A DNA stretch of 64,000 nt from Sisyra terminalis (taxonomy: Eukaryota > Arthropoda > Insecta > Neuroptera > Sisyridae). Positions 1 to 15,369 of the stretch are shown here, in pieces; within the stretch, counting starts at the first letter, position 1; each line of letters begins with the position of its first letter. The stretch spans positions 27,075,282 to 27,139,281 of the forward strand of contig OY292277.1 of assembly GCA_958496175.1 (NCBI GenBank), read 5' to 3'. The translations under genes and the position numbers were made by a program. The notes beneath the pieces are model-generated. The model had not been told where the DNA came from and made no database searches. It saw nothing but the letters and a program-made list of their open reading frames with translations.

Positions 1-1235
1 AGAGAACTGTAGATTTAAGCCATCGTTAAATATGAGGGATATTATCGTTAGATATTAGATTATATACCTATTATGGGTTATTTAATGAATTGATTTTTCT
101 TGTTTTCGCATTCTATTAATTTATTTGTACACATATTCAATGTGTTGATCATTTTCAGACTTTAAGATGTTGAATCAAACCCCAAACATGAACTTTTTAA
201 TATTTACTCGACCCTTCAATGTAATAGTTTAAGTTACCTTACATAAAGCACATAGTTCTGTAAACACACTAATGGCAGGACGACATCAAGGAACATTTCC
301 CATCAAGCAAAGCATGGTAGAAACTCCTTATATTTGCACTTCTTTTGGCAGAAAAGAAAATTATGATCCTGGACTATTATTGTGTTCATGAATATTGTGT
401 AAAAGTCTGTACCGTTCGGGCTCCTCGTATCTATACTTCGTGACCCACGCCTAAGTATAGTAATTTTTTGGTAATTTTTAATCATTTATTGTTACAAATG
501 TAGATAAAATATGCCGAGTCTCTTGTTAAAACGATTTTTTGGATCAACAATGATAGCCAACGTACAAGCAATCGTTTTTCCTCTCTATTCTTCTGGAACA
601 TGAGTCTTATCTGGAAAAACCCACTAATCAAATATAAAAGTATAACTACTAGGCGTACGAGTCAGTCATTATGTTGACACATTCGATACGATTTAACAAG
701 GAATTTACCAAATTATTATTTGAAATACCTACAATTAATAATATAAGAATCGTCATTTATAAATGAATCTAAATAAAGCTATGTTGTCATGTGAATGAAG
801 TATTTTATTTCCGAGAAATAAAAAACCCTTAACAGAAATCTCAAGTTTAGATTTGAGAAAATCCTGTTACACTATCCAAGGAAGAGAAGACTATCAACGA
901 TTTTATTTTGAAAGCCAATTCAATAATTGCTACTTTTTCTATTTAACCGAATAAAACGGTGAGAATAACGATTTGAACGTGTAAATGAAATTGACTAGTT
1001 AAGAAATCTAGTTTAGTGACCGTAATTGCTAATTAAAAAGAACAAAAAAAAAAATTAAAAAGTGCTGTTCTTAAATAATATCGATGACTTATTAGTTTAA
1101 AGACGGGCCTATTCTCGAACCAAAAAGAAAGGCCCTTTTTATCAGTATTTGAGTATCTTTAAGCTTTCTATAAATGCCAAAAGTCTATTGTTATTTGTGG
1201 GAAATTACTATTGCAAACTTGTTTATGCAAAGACA
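1..1235. other. Non-coding AT-rich DNA, left edge
   Basis: No gene is visible. About 235-480 matches a second copy near 48960-49215 and is listed separately. The rest shows only simple AT-rich sequence. Confidence 0.6.
235..480 (+). repeat. Dispersed repeat, copy 1 of 2
   Basis: The stretch aligns in the same orientation with about 48960-49215. Shared blocks include ATGAATATTGT, TACCGTTCGG and a common order of shorter matches on either side. Similarity is partial, so the copies are old. I do not recognise the family. The second copy lies directly beside the palindromic element at 49242, so this could be part of a larger element. Confidence 0.5.
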
Positions 1236-1243
1236 CTCTACAC

Positions 1244-3842
<2,599 letters not shown>

Positions 3843-5069
3843 CTCTACACTATTGTTAATTTTATAGTTTCATTTCAGGTAATGTTAAATTGAAATTTGA
3901 ATCAAATCATTGTTGACAAATATATGTTTACATTAATTTACAATAAAACATTAATTTAAATCATAATTTTAAACATCATGTTAGAGTAGTGCTTTGACAA
4001 AGTTCCTACAAAAATAAAGTAAATCGGACAAGTGTAAACCAGATTAAATTTTATACGATTAAATCGTACATTTAAAAAGATTAAACTTTGAAATTCCGGA
4101 TTAAAAACCACTAGTTAAGTAGATTTATTTTACGCGTTTGTTTTAGTCATTAATCCATAAAAGGTCAAATTATTATTATTCAATGCCAACCCAAAAAAGA
4201 AAATAAAAAAAATGTTATTTTTTACATTTCCATCATGAAAATTATTTAATGTTCAAGGAATATCGTGAAAGATTCCAAATGCGAATAAAGTTTTGCTTGA
4301 ATATTTAAATATTTGAATATTTGAAAAGATAAACTATCAGAGAGAAAATTAAATAAAGCCAAACATATAAGTCGCCGGAGATTTCAACTTGAAATTTTAA
4401 CAAGTCGAAACGAGCGATGAACGAATTTTGCTGGTTCAACTCCGCGAATTTTGTGTAATCATCTCCAGATATTACCCCGAAATCGAGGGATTTATACTGC
4501 TCAAATATTAAAAGGTTTTCGGCTCGTTCTTTTCGTGATAGTTTTGAACTTAAGATTCTATTAATTAAATAGAAACTGGAAAGTTTAGATACGGTGAAAA
4601 TTGTGATCTTACTTCGGTGGTAGAGTTAAGAAAAATAATAACTACTCCAAAATATAATATTTACGTCTAATATTATTTGTTATCATCGATTCCTGTGATT
4701 TATTTGGAAAAAGCTTAGCAACGTATGAATTTGACGTTTTTATTTATAAAATTTGTGTTAAAATAATTATTTAATTCATATTTTTGAAGAGTGTTGCAAG
4801 CAAATAGATTGTAGGTCCACTTCATTTTGGCATTTCCTTTTTCTGAAAACACTGTTAAAAAGAATTAAGCAGCTTAACACTTTAGGCCGACGAAATGTGT
4901 TGGTTGTCTTGCAATTGAAATAATTGATTTCTTTTTATATAATTTTTATTTTCTTTTTATATATTTATTATTCTAATGAAGTATTGAACTTAATTTTGTT
5001 CATTTTATTTTTGATAATTTAAACTAAGTGTAACTAACATATTCATTTATAAAACACTACGTTCATTGC

Positions 5070-5104
5070 ATGTTAGGCAGTACGAAGTTTGCTGGGTCAG
5101 CTAG
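5070..5104 (+). mobile_element. Helitron-like 3' terminus
   Basis: The stretch GGCAGTACGAAGTTTGC followed by TGGGTCAGCTAG and a host T has the form of an insect Helitron 3' end: a short hairpin (GCA..TGC around ACGAAGT), then CTAG. It resembles the end of the Helitron at 17190-17227. I could not place its 5' TC end, so only the terminus is called. Confidence 0.55.
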
Positions 5105-5604
5105 TTTTCAATAACAATAATTGGTTTTCAAATTGTTTAAATACCGAAAAAAAGTTAGTATCGAAGATTTTATATTTGAATTGACAGTGATATGCCAAAA
5201 AATTGCTACCTTAATGCTTTTCAGTCGAATATATAATAATATATATAATAATATATATAATAACTACTCCAGATCACAACCATTGGTTCATAAAATAAAA
5301 TAGACTTTAAAAAGTTTGATTGTTGAGAAACGAATCAAAATTTAAAATCGCCTATTTGGTATAAGTACAACTAATAAGTATTAAACTTTCATACTAATTT
5401 AGTGAAATGACGTTATTTAAAATGTTTTTTTTAAAATGATATTAAAAGAAACACTTATATTTTATTTCTTAATATAATTTTAGATAAACATTTTTTTATA
5501 TTAAAAATACTTTGATTGTTACTTTGATTATTAAATTTAAAGTTTCGATTGTTGATTAACTCTACATTATCTCATATTTAACATTTTATTGAGATAAAAC
5601 CTTT

Positions 5605-5632
5605 AGTTACGAATGCAACGGGCAACTACTAG
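5605..5632 (+). mobile_element. Possible Helitron-like 3' terminus
   Basis: GTTACGAATGCAACGGGCAA followed by CTACTAG and a host T fits the pattern of a degraded Helitron 3' end with a weak GTT/AAC stem. It could be the end of a separate non-autonomous copy inserted after the terminus at 5104. The call is tentative. Confidence 0.35.
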
Positions 5633-7065
5633 TTTAAGTAATATAATTTACTATATTACTATATATCGTGTATTGAACAAAAATTCACATAAATGTATTT
5701 TGACGTATTGCCCAGGTACGTTTTTTGATTGCCAAGTAAACTTTCTCAGTGGTCATCAGGTAGTATCGAATCGCTCTGTAACTACTATGTGATGAGTAAT
5801 TCATCATTCAACTTATCATTATCAATTAAAAACCTAAAACAATTAAAAATTGCTATTATTAACCGTTAATAAAGAGGGGCTTTCATTCGCAATTTGCAAA
5901 TAGTTGACTGATTTTAATATTTTCTTGATTATTTATTAAAGTTTACTTTGAAATTGATCCCATTTAAATTCAAAAATTCAAAACTAATTGAGAGGGTAAA
6001 GAAATAGGGGTTCTTTGGTGGCTTACACAATAATTTAGGAATAAATTTCTTTTTCTCAGCCGTAAAACAATGACGATTCAAAAAGTGATTAAACAAAATT
6101 TATAAGGTTTTAAGGTTCTCCCAACATTATTTTGAATTTATTTTTAACAAATAAAGGAGCGTTTGTTTGCTCCTAGATAATCGTAAAAATCATTTGTACG
6201 CGTAGCGGAATTTTGCCATTACCAAAGCTTACTTAAGATTTTCGTGGGATTCCCTTAGAAAAAGGGTTCTCCTTTTGTTTAAATAATTTTCTATAAATAA
6301 AAATATTTTAAACCTTGAATATTTAAAAGCGCTTGAATATTTAAAATATTTTAAAGCGCGTTTGAATTGACTGATATTTAATTATATTTCTTTAGTCTTG
6401 AAAAATAGCAATACACGATATTAAGTTAAAAAATACTAGTTTGTGCGCTTATCTTCACTATAAGATATCATTTTTCGAAAGATACAAAAATTTTCCGAAA
6501 CTGATTATTTAAAGATAAAACTACACCTAAAAATCTATAACTGATTAAAACTAATCAAAAATGCAGAGCAATTTAAAATTAAATATACATGCAGTTAAAG
6601 GAAAATAAGTTAAAATCATATAAGATGGAAACTTACAAAAAAATTTTAATAAATTTTACTTCAACTTATATCGAGTGACGTATCAAAATTTTGACATAAT
6701 TCTAATCAAGAACATAGTAGATAGTAAAATCAAGAAATACTGAATATTTTTCAATCATCGAATAATTTAGGAAAATATTTTTTCCATAAAATCATAAATA
6801 AATAACTTTTTTTGACCAAATCGATAATCTCAATTGAAACTTTATCACGAAAAGCTCAATGACTGTATACCGAAATCAATTTGTTGATTTCAGCAAACGT
6901 GGAAGCATAAAAATGAAGTACGTAGTAGCTAGTAAACATCCATTAAATATTGGAAAATATAAACTTGTTACCAAGAATAGAACTAACGAAAAAAAAACTG
7001 AAAAGCCAAAAATAAAATTAATAATATCTTAGTTCCAAAACTAATTAAATTATTTAACTAATTAT

Positions 7066-7217
7066 GAGCTGGCGCCAGACAATTTGTTAAAAAAATGTAT
7101 ATATCAATTACACGGTATTATCATTATATATATATATGCTTTATTATCTATCATTATATACGGTATTATTCTATGCTTTAAATAATTAATTTGTGTTTAA
7201 CAGTTTGGCGCCGACTC
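7066..7217. mobile_element. Short inverted-repeat element (MITE)
   Basis: A 152-bp element has imperfect terminal inverted repeats. The left begins GAGCTGGCGCCAGACAATTT and the reverse complement of the right begins GAGTCGGCGCCAAACTGTTA. Both contain the GGCGCC palindrome. The middle is AT-rich with a short TA run. No coding capacity and no clear target duplication. Confidence 0.6.
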
Positions 7218-7504
7218 AAAGATGGATAGTTTTATTAGCTTAGACTTTAAAATCGGTTTATTTTATTTTTTTGTTATGAGCTTTTCAGTTCCATTTTAAC
7301 ATCAGATCTATTTTTTTTTTGATTCTTGTAATAAAAACACACCTTAACGTTAATCATTTCATTTTTTGAAATTCTAAACGTTTAAGTCTTAAGATTAGGT
7401 ATGTTTTTTTCAAACTAGCTAATATTTGTTAAATAAAACACTTTAATAATTTTTAATTAAATTAAATGACAATAATTCATAATTACTATATCATATTAAG
7501 TGTA

Positions 7505-8383
7505 CCGGAAAATAATGTCGTTTCTAAGCCAATAGTGATTCAATTGCCATTAATCGGCTTATAATTTATTTCAAAGTGGTACTAAAGACATTTTATGATT
7601 AGAGTAATTTATCAACTTAGTAAAAATTACAAAATAATTTTTATTCCGAAATCTATATTGAAATGGTAGGACCAAAAACCCGAAAAATATAAACTCGGTA
7701 TCGTATGCTCATCAAGTTTCACAGGATAGCAACGCAAAGCTGTTACTAAAAATTTTCAATGTTTATCTAAATGCATTAGAAGTTCATTAATGTCAAATGT
7801 GTTTTTTTTTTTTGGTTCAAATTCGATATATTTCATTTCTCCAACTGGTACCAACGAAATATGACAAACAAAAAACAAACAAAAATTAAGGGGGGAAATG
7901 GTGCTAAATGTATGTCAGAAAGTCGAAGAGCTGTAGAATAATTCCAATCAATCTTAATCGATCAGCCAAATATCCAAAAACGTCCAAAAACTGTTAACAG
8001 ATAAAATTCTTTGTTGTGACACAATAATTCAAGAACCTTCTGCAGAAGAAAAGAACTGGAGAAAACTAATTAATTAATTAAGGAAGAGGTGATATTGCCA
8101 TACCCACTATAATCGTTCAAAGTTATTTCATCTATTTATTTCAATCGTTACCACATTAACTAAGTGGTAAAAAAATTGAAAGCTTAAGTGATGTTTAAAA
8201 TGTATTTTTTTGATATTGTCCTTAGTAATCAATTGATTTTTGCTAATATGGCATTAAAAATTTGTACACTAGATGTTAAAACGTTGATACTATTAAGGCT
8301 AATTATATGATTGATTTAAAATCAATAGTTGTAAAAAAATTTTGTGTTTTAATTGTATATTGAAAAAACAACATTCTTTTCGG
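7505..8383 (+). mobile_element. TA-flanked non-autonomous element, family B copy 1
   Basis: An 879-bp element starts CCGGAAAATAATGTCGTTTC and ends ACAACATTCTTTTCGG, the approximate inverse of the start. It sits between TA dinucleotides (7503-7504 and 8384-8385), as expected for Tc1/mariner-type insertion. Related sequence lies inverted at about 14589-15345 and, split by a hAT insertion, at about 36420-38271. No transposase frame is present. Confidence 0.7.
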
Positions 8384-8385
8384 TA

Positions 8386-9680
8386 CACCTATTGTCTGGG
8401 TTCAAGAAAGATTTTAGTTTGTAACATTATTTTTCCTAAGGAAGGAACAATTTAAGTGACTTAACTATTGTATACAACTAGTCGGTAAAGTTAAATACAC
8501 ATAACATAATATTATGTCACGCAGACGAAATGATGAGTGTCAACTAGAATATAACATTGTTAAAATTTATGAAAATGGAAGTGAAATAATAACATGATTC
8601 TGTTTAATGAATAAAATATTTGTGTTCTTCAAAAAGTCAGTTTATGAATCCACATTTACTTGCCTTTTTTAATTGAAATATTTTATTAAATCTGAGCACA
8701 CGAAAACAAAAAACAAATTATATGATACCAGATTTTTGTCGAAAATTTTAAGGAAACCTAAACGACATTTTCCATTGTTTGAACGACGACAATCGATAAT
8801 AAAGATAATGGGTTGTAAATGGATGAAGATGGACGACATTTTGATAGATCGTCGTCCGAAAAAGGATAACGAAAACTTTGAATTTCAAACCATTTGGTCT
8901 GTCGTCCATCAATGTATTTATGTTAGAACCAACCTTCCATTTATATTATGTAAGATTTGGACGACAAAAAGAAAGCGAAAATAAAAGGATGGACAATGTG
9001 TAGTTTATTGTAGGATTGAATTTTTCGTATATCTCATTCTTGGCTCTATTGTGTGTACTTATGAATCTAAGTGGAATGAATGGCGACGAGGTCGGTGCAA
9101 GAATTTGTTCAATCACTCAACTCGTAATACGAACAAGACGAAACTTGCGACTTTTTTGAAATTTTATTTTATATGTGTATTTTCCTAGAATGCCTTTAGG
9201 GAAAATTGTTGAGACTACGTGGATAGTGGACTCTATACGGACAAGATTCCAATTACAATAACATGAAATTATTTTTCATGTTTTTCTTTCATTTTGCCCT
9301 TGTTTTCAATAAGGAAATATGTTTTTGGAATAAAACAAGCAAATTTATTTTTTGGTAAAATTGGAGTCCATATCTATTAATTTATTTATGAACATGAAAT
9401 CTTCTTTTGGCGTTTCTGTAAACGATTGTAGCGATTTTGTGAATTAATCTAAAAGTATGGTTTGGTTTGGATCACAAGTTTGGACAACTCTCGGGTATTG
9501 GGGAAAAAGAAAAATCAATAATTATCCCTGGATCTAAATAAAGATTATAACCTACTCTTAATAAGTCCATTCTTATAATAGAGTCCAAAGCGACTAGCTA
9601 TTGTTTTTTTTTTATTACTATAACATCAATGAAACATTCATCATGTTTCTGTAATAATAAAATTAAAAAAACAATGTGCG
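8386..9680. other. Non-coding AT-rich DNA
   Basis: No gene is supported. An open frame near 8673-8984 lacks an ATG start and has no family resemblance. That stretch repeats the motif GTCGTCC/GGACGAC several times in both orientations between about 8780 and 8970. Confidence 0.5.
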
Positions 9681-9682
9681 TA

Positions 9683-10621
9683 GGGGAGACTGGGTACAAA
9701 AGTAACGGCGGGTCGAAAATAACAAATGCTTTCTAGGCTTATCCAATGGGCGAATTCCGCTTTGCTGCCATCAGATGATAGCCTAAAGCACCCCTCTCAA
9801 TCGCATTAAGTCGACGCATGCGCAGTGCCTTGTTAGGTTATACAATAGGACGTAATGTGTTTAAACGAGCCAAAAGTAAGTTTTTCGGCGTTTATTTATC
9901 GTCTTATTTATTGTTAACATAGTCGTAAAATGATCATAGTAATCCGAATTTTGGCATATCCATTCTTGATTAGATAAATTGTACATTGTTTAAATTCATT
10001 TTTGTCTAGCACGTTCCGTTTTAAGTTATATTTCACGTTTTATTAAAAATGAGAATGGGTATAAAAGTAACATAGCCCTCTAGGGTACAAAAGTAATATG
10101 TTACTTTTGTCCTCGTAATGATTTTATTACTAACATCATATTTATATGGATATCTACTTCAATAGAATGGTTTTCGATACATTTCCGTGTCTGTAGTTCT
10201 TCATGCAGTAGTTCTTATGCGTTGTCGCGGCATTCTATTGATACATTTCCTTAAAATATATATGTTTTGAGTGTTTAAAATGCTGAATTTGGTTTATATC
10301 ATTAATATAAAGTCTTTAAATAAGTAATTTGTTGATTTAACTTGGACTATGTTTTCATTAACAACCCTTAGCAGTCTTGTTACTTTCGACCCACAACGTG
10401 TTACTTTCGACCCGCCTACGTGGTCGAAAATAACAACTGACAATTTTTTTAACTTGTTGTTATTCATATAAAATACGCCATAATTTAATAAAGCAAGTTA
10501 CTACTATGAGGAACATAAACTAATTTATATGTGGTTATATTCATTTAATGGCAATAATAACACCCAGCCAGAAATCAAAGTAAAAGTACAAATTGTTACT
10601 TTTTTACCCGGTCTCCCCCAC
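9683..10621. mobile_element. Inverted-repeat element with nine internal motif copies
   Basis: The left end reads GGGGAGACTGGGTACAAAAG. The reverse complement of the right end reads GGGGGAGACCGGGTAAAAAA. TA lies at both borders (9681-9682 and 10622-10623). The motif GGGT(A/C)(C/G/T)AAAA(G/T)TAAC, or its inverse, occurs at 9692, 9710, 10057, 10083, 10100, 10379, 10400, 10422 and 10595. No transposase frame is present, so it is non-autonomous. The ends resemble GGGGAGAC-type insect elements, but I cannot name the superfamily. Confidence 0.75.
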
Positions 10622-10623
10622 TA

Positions 10624-11418
10624 CCTTGCAATCAATACATTGATATGGCAATCAATTTTTAAAAATTTCCTGCAAAAATATTTTCTATAAAAAGTGCTGT
10701 ATTATCTATGATTTTATGTCCTTGATCTTTGCAAAACTTTCGCTTCTAATACTGAACAGTTTAATCACGTTATTCCCCCCAAAAAGTGTCACCAGAAAAA
10801 TCACTAAAACACTTTAATAAAGCGGTTAAGTGACTTTTCTTACAATGACTTGTGCTAAGACTTAAAAAAGACTTTCAACTATCGGAAAATTCTTGAAAAA
10901 TAAAGTTTAGTTTAAAGTATATGGCAAATATAAGATGTATTTCATGTAAGATGTGATTATTATTATGTAATCTAGAAGTCGTCCATGACCAAGTTGTTTA
11001 TGCGACTATTAAATAAATTAAAATAAAAAATTATTAGTTATGAACAAAAATATTAAGAACTACAATTTGAGAAATACTTATAGTAATTGACTGCATTTCT
11101 CAATTCAATCTTTTGCGATTGATAGATATCGCTTTTGGGAGTACTAGCAGGTAGGAGCAAATTAATCGTTTAACTATTACTTTTCCGTAGGGGATTTAAA
11201 GTCAATATATCATCGGTTTGGAACTAGAATGACACAAGTCAAAAATTAACAATTTTAGTAAAAATGAGTTGAACTTTATCGTTAATGAAAACTTGTCCCT
11301 AATTTATTATTTTATTAACTTCTATGTAATGTTCTAAAGCAAGGGTTGTTAACCAAATTATCTTGCGAGTCACTTAGAAATTCAAGTATAAAATTATTAA
11401 TCACTAAATTAAACTTTA
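10624..11418. other. Non-coding AT-rich DNA
   Basis: I see no gene and no clear repeat in this interval between the motif-rich element and the first SINE. Confidence 0.5.
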
Positions 11419-11575
11419 AGCCTACTGGTAGCTGAATCGTCTAGGTTACCGCTCCAAAACCGGTAGGTTGTGGGTTCGATTATCGTATCGACCAAATTTT
11501 CAATATCTCTTGATAACAGATTTCATTAACTCTAGAGTCGCCGAAAGACCTTAATAGTTATAAAGCGACGGTTAA
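11419..11575 (+). mobile_element. tRNA-derived SINE, copy 1 of 3
   Basis: The 5' half resembles a Leu/Ser-type tRNA gene: a degraded A box near 11425-11440 (TGGTAGCTGAATCG) and a B box (GGGTTCGATTA) near 11471. It lacks proper tRNA folding and 3' end processing sequence. The 3' half holds a family-specific block with CTAGAGTCGCC and ATAAAGCGACGG. The same two-part structure recurs at 35211 and 58648, which marks a SINE family rather than a tRNA gene. The likely autonomous partner is a LINE and is not identified. Confidence 0.8.
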
Positions 11576-12504
11576 AAACAATTAACAAAATAAAAATAAA
11601 CTTAACATAGATATACTGAATACTTTTTTTTAATACATAGGTTTTCACTATATTGATCATTATTTTGTAAAAGTGATGAATCTTGCAGACCGGAAAAATT
11701 AGTAGCCACAACTGTTTTAAAAAATGGTATTTTGTGAAACAATCATCGATATTAAGACCTGGCTTTCGTCTGTTTGTCTTCTATTTTCTGGAGTTTCCTG
11801 TCGAAACATATTTCACAGTTCTTCTTGCACCCAGAACGAATTATATTTAGGTACACAATGACTAGCTTTTCAGCGATCTCAATGTTTCTCGAGAACTCAT
11901 TCCGCTCATTTAGCGCTTATTATCTCGTACGTTGATCAAAAGTTTTGATATCACGAGATATACGGGACAATAATGTTTTATCATGTTTTCAATTTTTGAA
12001 GATGCCCGTTGCGGGGTCATTGATTCCTAATAGAAGTTAAAAATGTCTTCGGTACGGCGACACCAACCGCAAAAGGTTAATGTGCCAAACAATAACAATT
12101 TTGTTTAATTTTAAATATCGAGCTTTGATGTGGTTTAATAATAGGCACAAGATTTTTTTTTGAAGTTACACTTTAGCGGCGTTATGAAAAAATTATCAGG
12201 TTAAATTTTTATAAGATATGTCGCCCTATTTTACAGTAGGAAGTTGCGCGCAAACGGTTAGCGAGAAACTTCAAGCGGGTGAAAGCTGACCGATTTTTTA
12301 GAGCGTTTTTTGTTTGTCGGTAGAGGGAACGAACCGAACTCGATCACCCCGAACAACCCCGAACCAGATACGAAGTTTAAAATTAACAGCCATGTCTGTC
12401 ACTTGTATTTTTTATTAAAAACATAGACTGGCATAGACATCGTCGAACTAAATATTTTCGAATTTAACAGTTTAAACAGTATCCATATTAATACACATCT
12501 AGTA
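11576..12504. other. Non-coding DNA
   Basis: No gene is seen. A slightly more GC-rich patch at about 12235-12365 shows no coding frame that I recognise. Confidence 0.5.
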
Positions 12505-12720
12505 ATTTCCCGTAAAATATTCACCGCCCAACACTGACACAACTGACAAATGACTGAAATTAGCAATTAAATAAAATCAAAATAACACTTGAAACAAATG
12601 ACATGATTGTTCAAATTTGAGACAATAATTATTATATTTATATTCCACTCACATGGATGTGTTTACAAATTTATATTCTTTTTCCTTTTCTTTGCCGCAA
12701 CACATAAGTTTGCTTACTAT
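12505..12720 (-). mobile_element. Helitron-like minus-strand end, family D copy 1
   Basis: On the minus strand the sequence ends GTGAATATTTTACGGGAAAT followed by CTAG. The related copies at 24134, 26276 and 57808 share this terminus and the adjoining CAACACTGACACAACTGACA block. A hairpin followed by CTAG is typical of a Helitron 3' end. The 5' end is not located. Confidence 0.5.
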
Positions 12721-14040
12721 ATATTTTGATTTTAAAAGCAAATTGTGTTTATTATTGTATCATATTTTAGTTATCACAAACCACTTATAAATGGTGTGCC
12801 AGTTCAGGCACTACCGGAAGAGGCTACGGCAGTGGATTGAAAACATTATTTTAATTGTACCAAAGAAGGATAACTTTTCACGCGCGTACATAAGTACCCA
12901 CACCGTTTTTTTTTTCAAACATTTTCATACTTTCTTAGTATAATTTTTATTAGTATGGCCATTAAATCACTCTATTGGGTCTTCCACTAACAATGTCGTG
13001 TACTCTAACATTGACTGATGATTTTGGAGTCACCAACTTATTTTTTGTTCCGTATTGGTACATTTAAAGAAACTAAAATCGGTTAATACAGAGATAAGTA
13101 TGCATTAGTAGATCACCAAGAATAAACAGATTAGTACTTTGCAATGATTAGTTGGTTTCCACGCAAAAGTTTGAAATATTTATGTATGCTACCAGTAATA
13201 AGTCGCATAGGAAAAAATAATCTGAAAGATAAAATATTTCGTTGAATTTTTTATGGAAAAAAACGTGGGCGACAATATTCCGACCGCACCGCGTAAAACT
13301 TCCTTCTTTCCGTTACGTTTTCGTGTTCTTCTAAAAATTTCTTCAATGTATTTTTTATCAAAGCTATTGCCCTGTGCGGAGATGAGAATGAAGGGGTCAC
13401 CCACCAGAAATGGGGTTAGAAGACGCACCGCCGTACAATTTTTTATTCAACCATCGGAAAAGATATTTTGGCTTTGTCATATTGTTATACATTTTTTCCA
13501 GACGAATGAGAGCCAAAATAAACTTCTCCTTAAAAAGTTGAGGTATGCATGGTAATAATGGCACATATGATTTATTTATAACGGATGAAGAGGCAAATAA
13601 ATATTGTTTAAAGTTCTATGAAAGAAAGGTGAGACATCGAATCATTTTTCAACTTTGCCTGTTATTCAAAGAGTATTTGTTCAACGCAGTGTGACATAAC
13701 ACGACCGCTACAAAATGTTCACGATTTTCGTAAGTATAAAAAAGTGACTATGTTCTACATACCTTCTTAAAAAAATAATGGGATGGTTTTGTTTGACTAA
13801 AAAACTCAGGACAAACACAGGGAACGAGACTTACTCCAATACAAAGAAACTATTTGTTATGAATGGAAACTTTAAAGTTTTTTATGACACCCATTATTCA
13901 TTCAACTAAAATAAGAATGAAAATGTAAAAAAAAAAATAAAAAAATGAATTAAAATAGAGGTAGACTTTCAGAAAACTTGGTCAAATCAATCCATCGTAA
14001 TGATTAAATGGTTAAAATATCATAAACAATATCGAACATA
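12721..14040. other. Non-coding DNA
   Basis: No gene is supported. About 13250-13440 is richer in GC and carries overlapping open frames on both strands. Neither resembles a known family or begins with a convincing start. Confidence 0.5.
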
Positions 14041-14073
14041 TAAACATCTATCCACACAGTGGATAGATGTTTA
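14041..14073. repeat. Perfect 15-bp-stem hairpin
   Basis: TAAACATCTATCCAC and its exact reverse complement are separated by the loop ACA, giving a 33-base perfect hairpin with no mismatch. No poly-T tract or flanking inverted repeat suggests a terminator or transposon end. Confidence 0.9.
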
Positions 14074-14588
14074 AAATCAGAATACATATATTTATACACA
14101 AAAGGATATACTTATAGGAAATTACAGAAATCTCTAAAGATCGTTATCAAAGTAAGAGTATTATATACCTAATTCGATGAAGGAAAATATCGGAATTAGA
14201 GAAACATAAAACTTATTAATTTTGCATCTTTTCTCTTCCCAAGTGAATGCTAAAACTTTCAGTAACAGCGGTTCTATGAGTATCTACGGTACCGAAAATA
14301 GTGTAGACTGCATTATTTAGTCCTACTAATACAAATTTACATTTTCAAAAAAAAAATTATCATAAACAAAACAAACGATTCTAATATACCGACATTTTTG
14401 GAATTTTGTTTTGACAATTCTTGAGTTTTTGCAACAAAAATATGTCATTGATATACTGTTAGTTAATGTTTGTTATAGTTATGTACCAATAGCCCTATAC
14501 TCGCAACGTATACTATAATATATGTTTTAGGATGGCACAAAAAAATCCGAGAATTTTTTTCCAGATCTCTTTCTGTGATATTACCGAT

Positions 14589-15345
14589 CCGGAAAGTAAT
14601 GTCGTGTTTTTAATACAAACTTAAAACACAAAATTTTGACTTTAAATCAATGATACCTGTCATTTAGTAAGCCAAAAAAGTAAAAATCAATTGATTACTA
14701 AGCAAAATATTTGGATATCACATTTTTAACATCATATAAATATCCATTTTTTAATTTAATGTTGTAGCAGTTAAAATATATAGAAATCCAATGAAACAAT
14801 TTTGTACAATTATTGGCAAGAGAATGTCACCCCCCTTTTATTTTACTTTTTTTTTCTGTAGAGGAGTTTTACATTACCTTGTTACAGAATAGAGCTTTCT
14901 CTTTTGACATTCTTTGGATACTTTTGGGTATTAGGTTGATCGAAGATTGATTAGAAAAATTTAACAGCTATAAATACTTTCTGACATAAATTTGGTACTT
15001 TTTCCTCTCTTTACAAGTTATAGTTAAGTTAATTTTTTATCATTCTTCGTTGGTATCAGTTGGAAAACTGAAAATTATCGAATTTGAACTTAATAAAAAA
15101 CTTTTTTGCATTAATAAAGACTTAATAGGCACTAAGATACATACTAAAAATGTTTTTAGTAACAATTTTGCGTTGCTACTCTATGAAACTTGCAGAGAAT
15201 AAAATATCGAATTTGATTTCCTTCGAATTTTTGGTCTTACCATTTTAATGTAAGTTTTAGAACCAAAAATATTTGGAACTTTTTGAGTTAACAGATCACT
15301 TTAATCATAAAATATTTAATACCACTTGGAAATAACTTATAGGCA
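14589..15345 (-). mobile_element. Family B element, copy 2 (inverted, partial)
   Basis: The reverse complement follows the element at 7505-8383 over most of its length, including blocks equivalent to CGGCTTATAA, AGTTTCA..TAGCAACGC and AATCAATTGATTACTAAG. The plus-strand left end CCGGAAAGTAATGTCG matches the family terminus. The other terminus has decayed beyond recognition. Confidence 0.65.
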
Positions 15346-15369
15346 GATAAATAATGATTAAATGACTAA

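Larger units (their letters stand above)
3851..7065. other. Non-coding AT-rich DNA with two Helitron-like ends
   Basis: No gene is visible. The only structure is two short Helitron-like 3' termini at about 5070-5104 and 5605-5632, listed separately. Confidence 0.55.

Noticed and set aside
5226..5264. TATATAATAA repeats as a possible AT microsatellite
   Set aside because: Only a few imperfect units, unremarkable in DNA of this composition.
8673..8984. 103-codon plus-strand open frame
   Set aside because: The start is not ATG, the composition is low-complexity and there is no family resemblance.
13189..13555. Overlapping open frames on both strands in a GC-richer patch
   Set aside because: Neither shows a recognisable domain. 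Mutual antisense openness is common by chance at this length.
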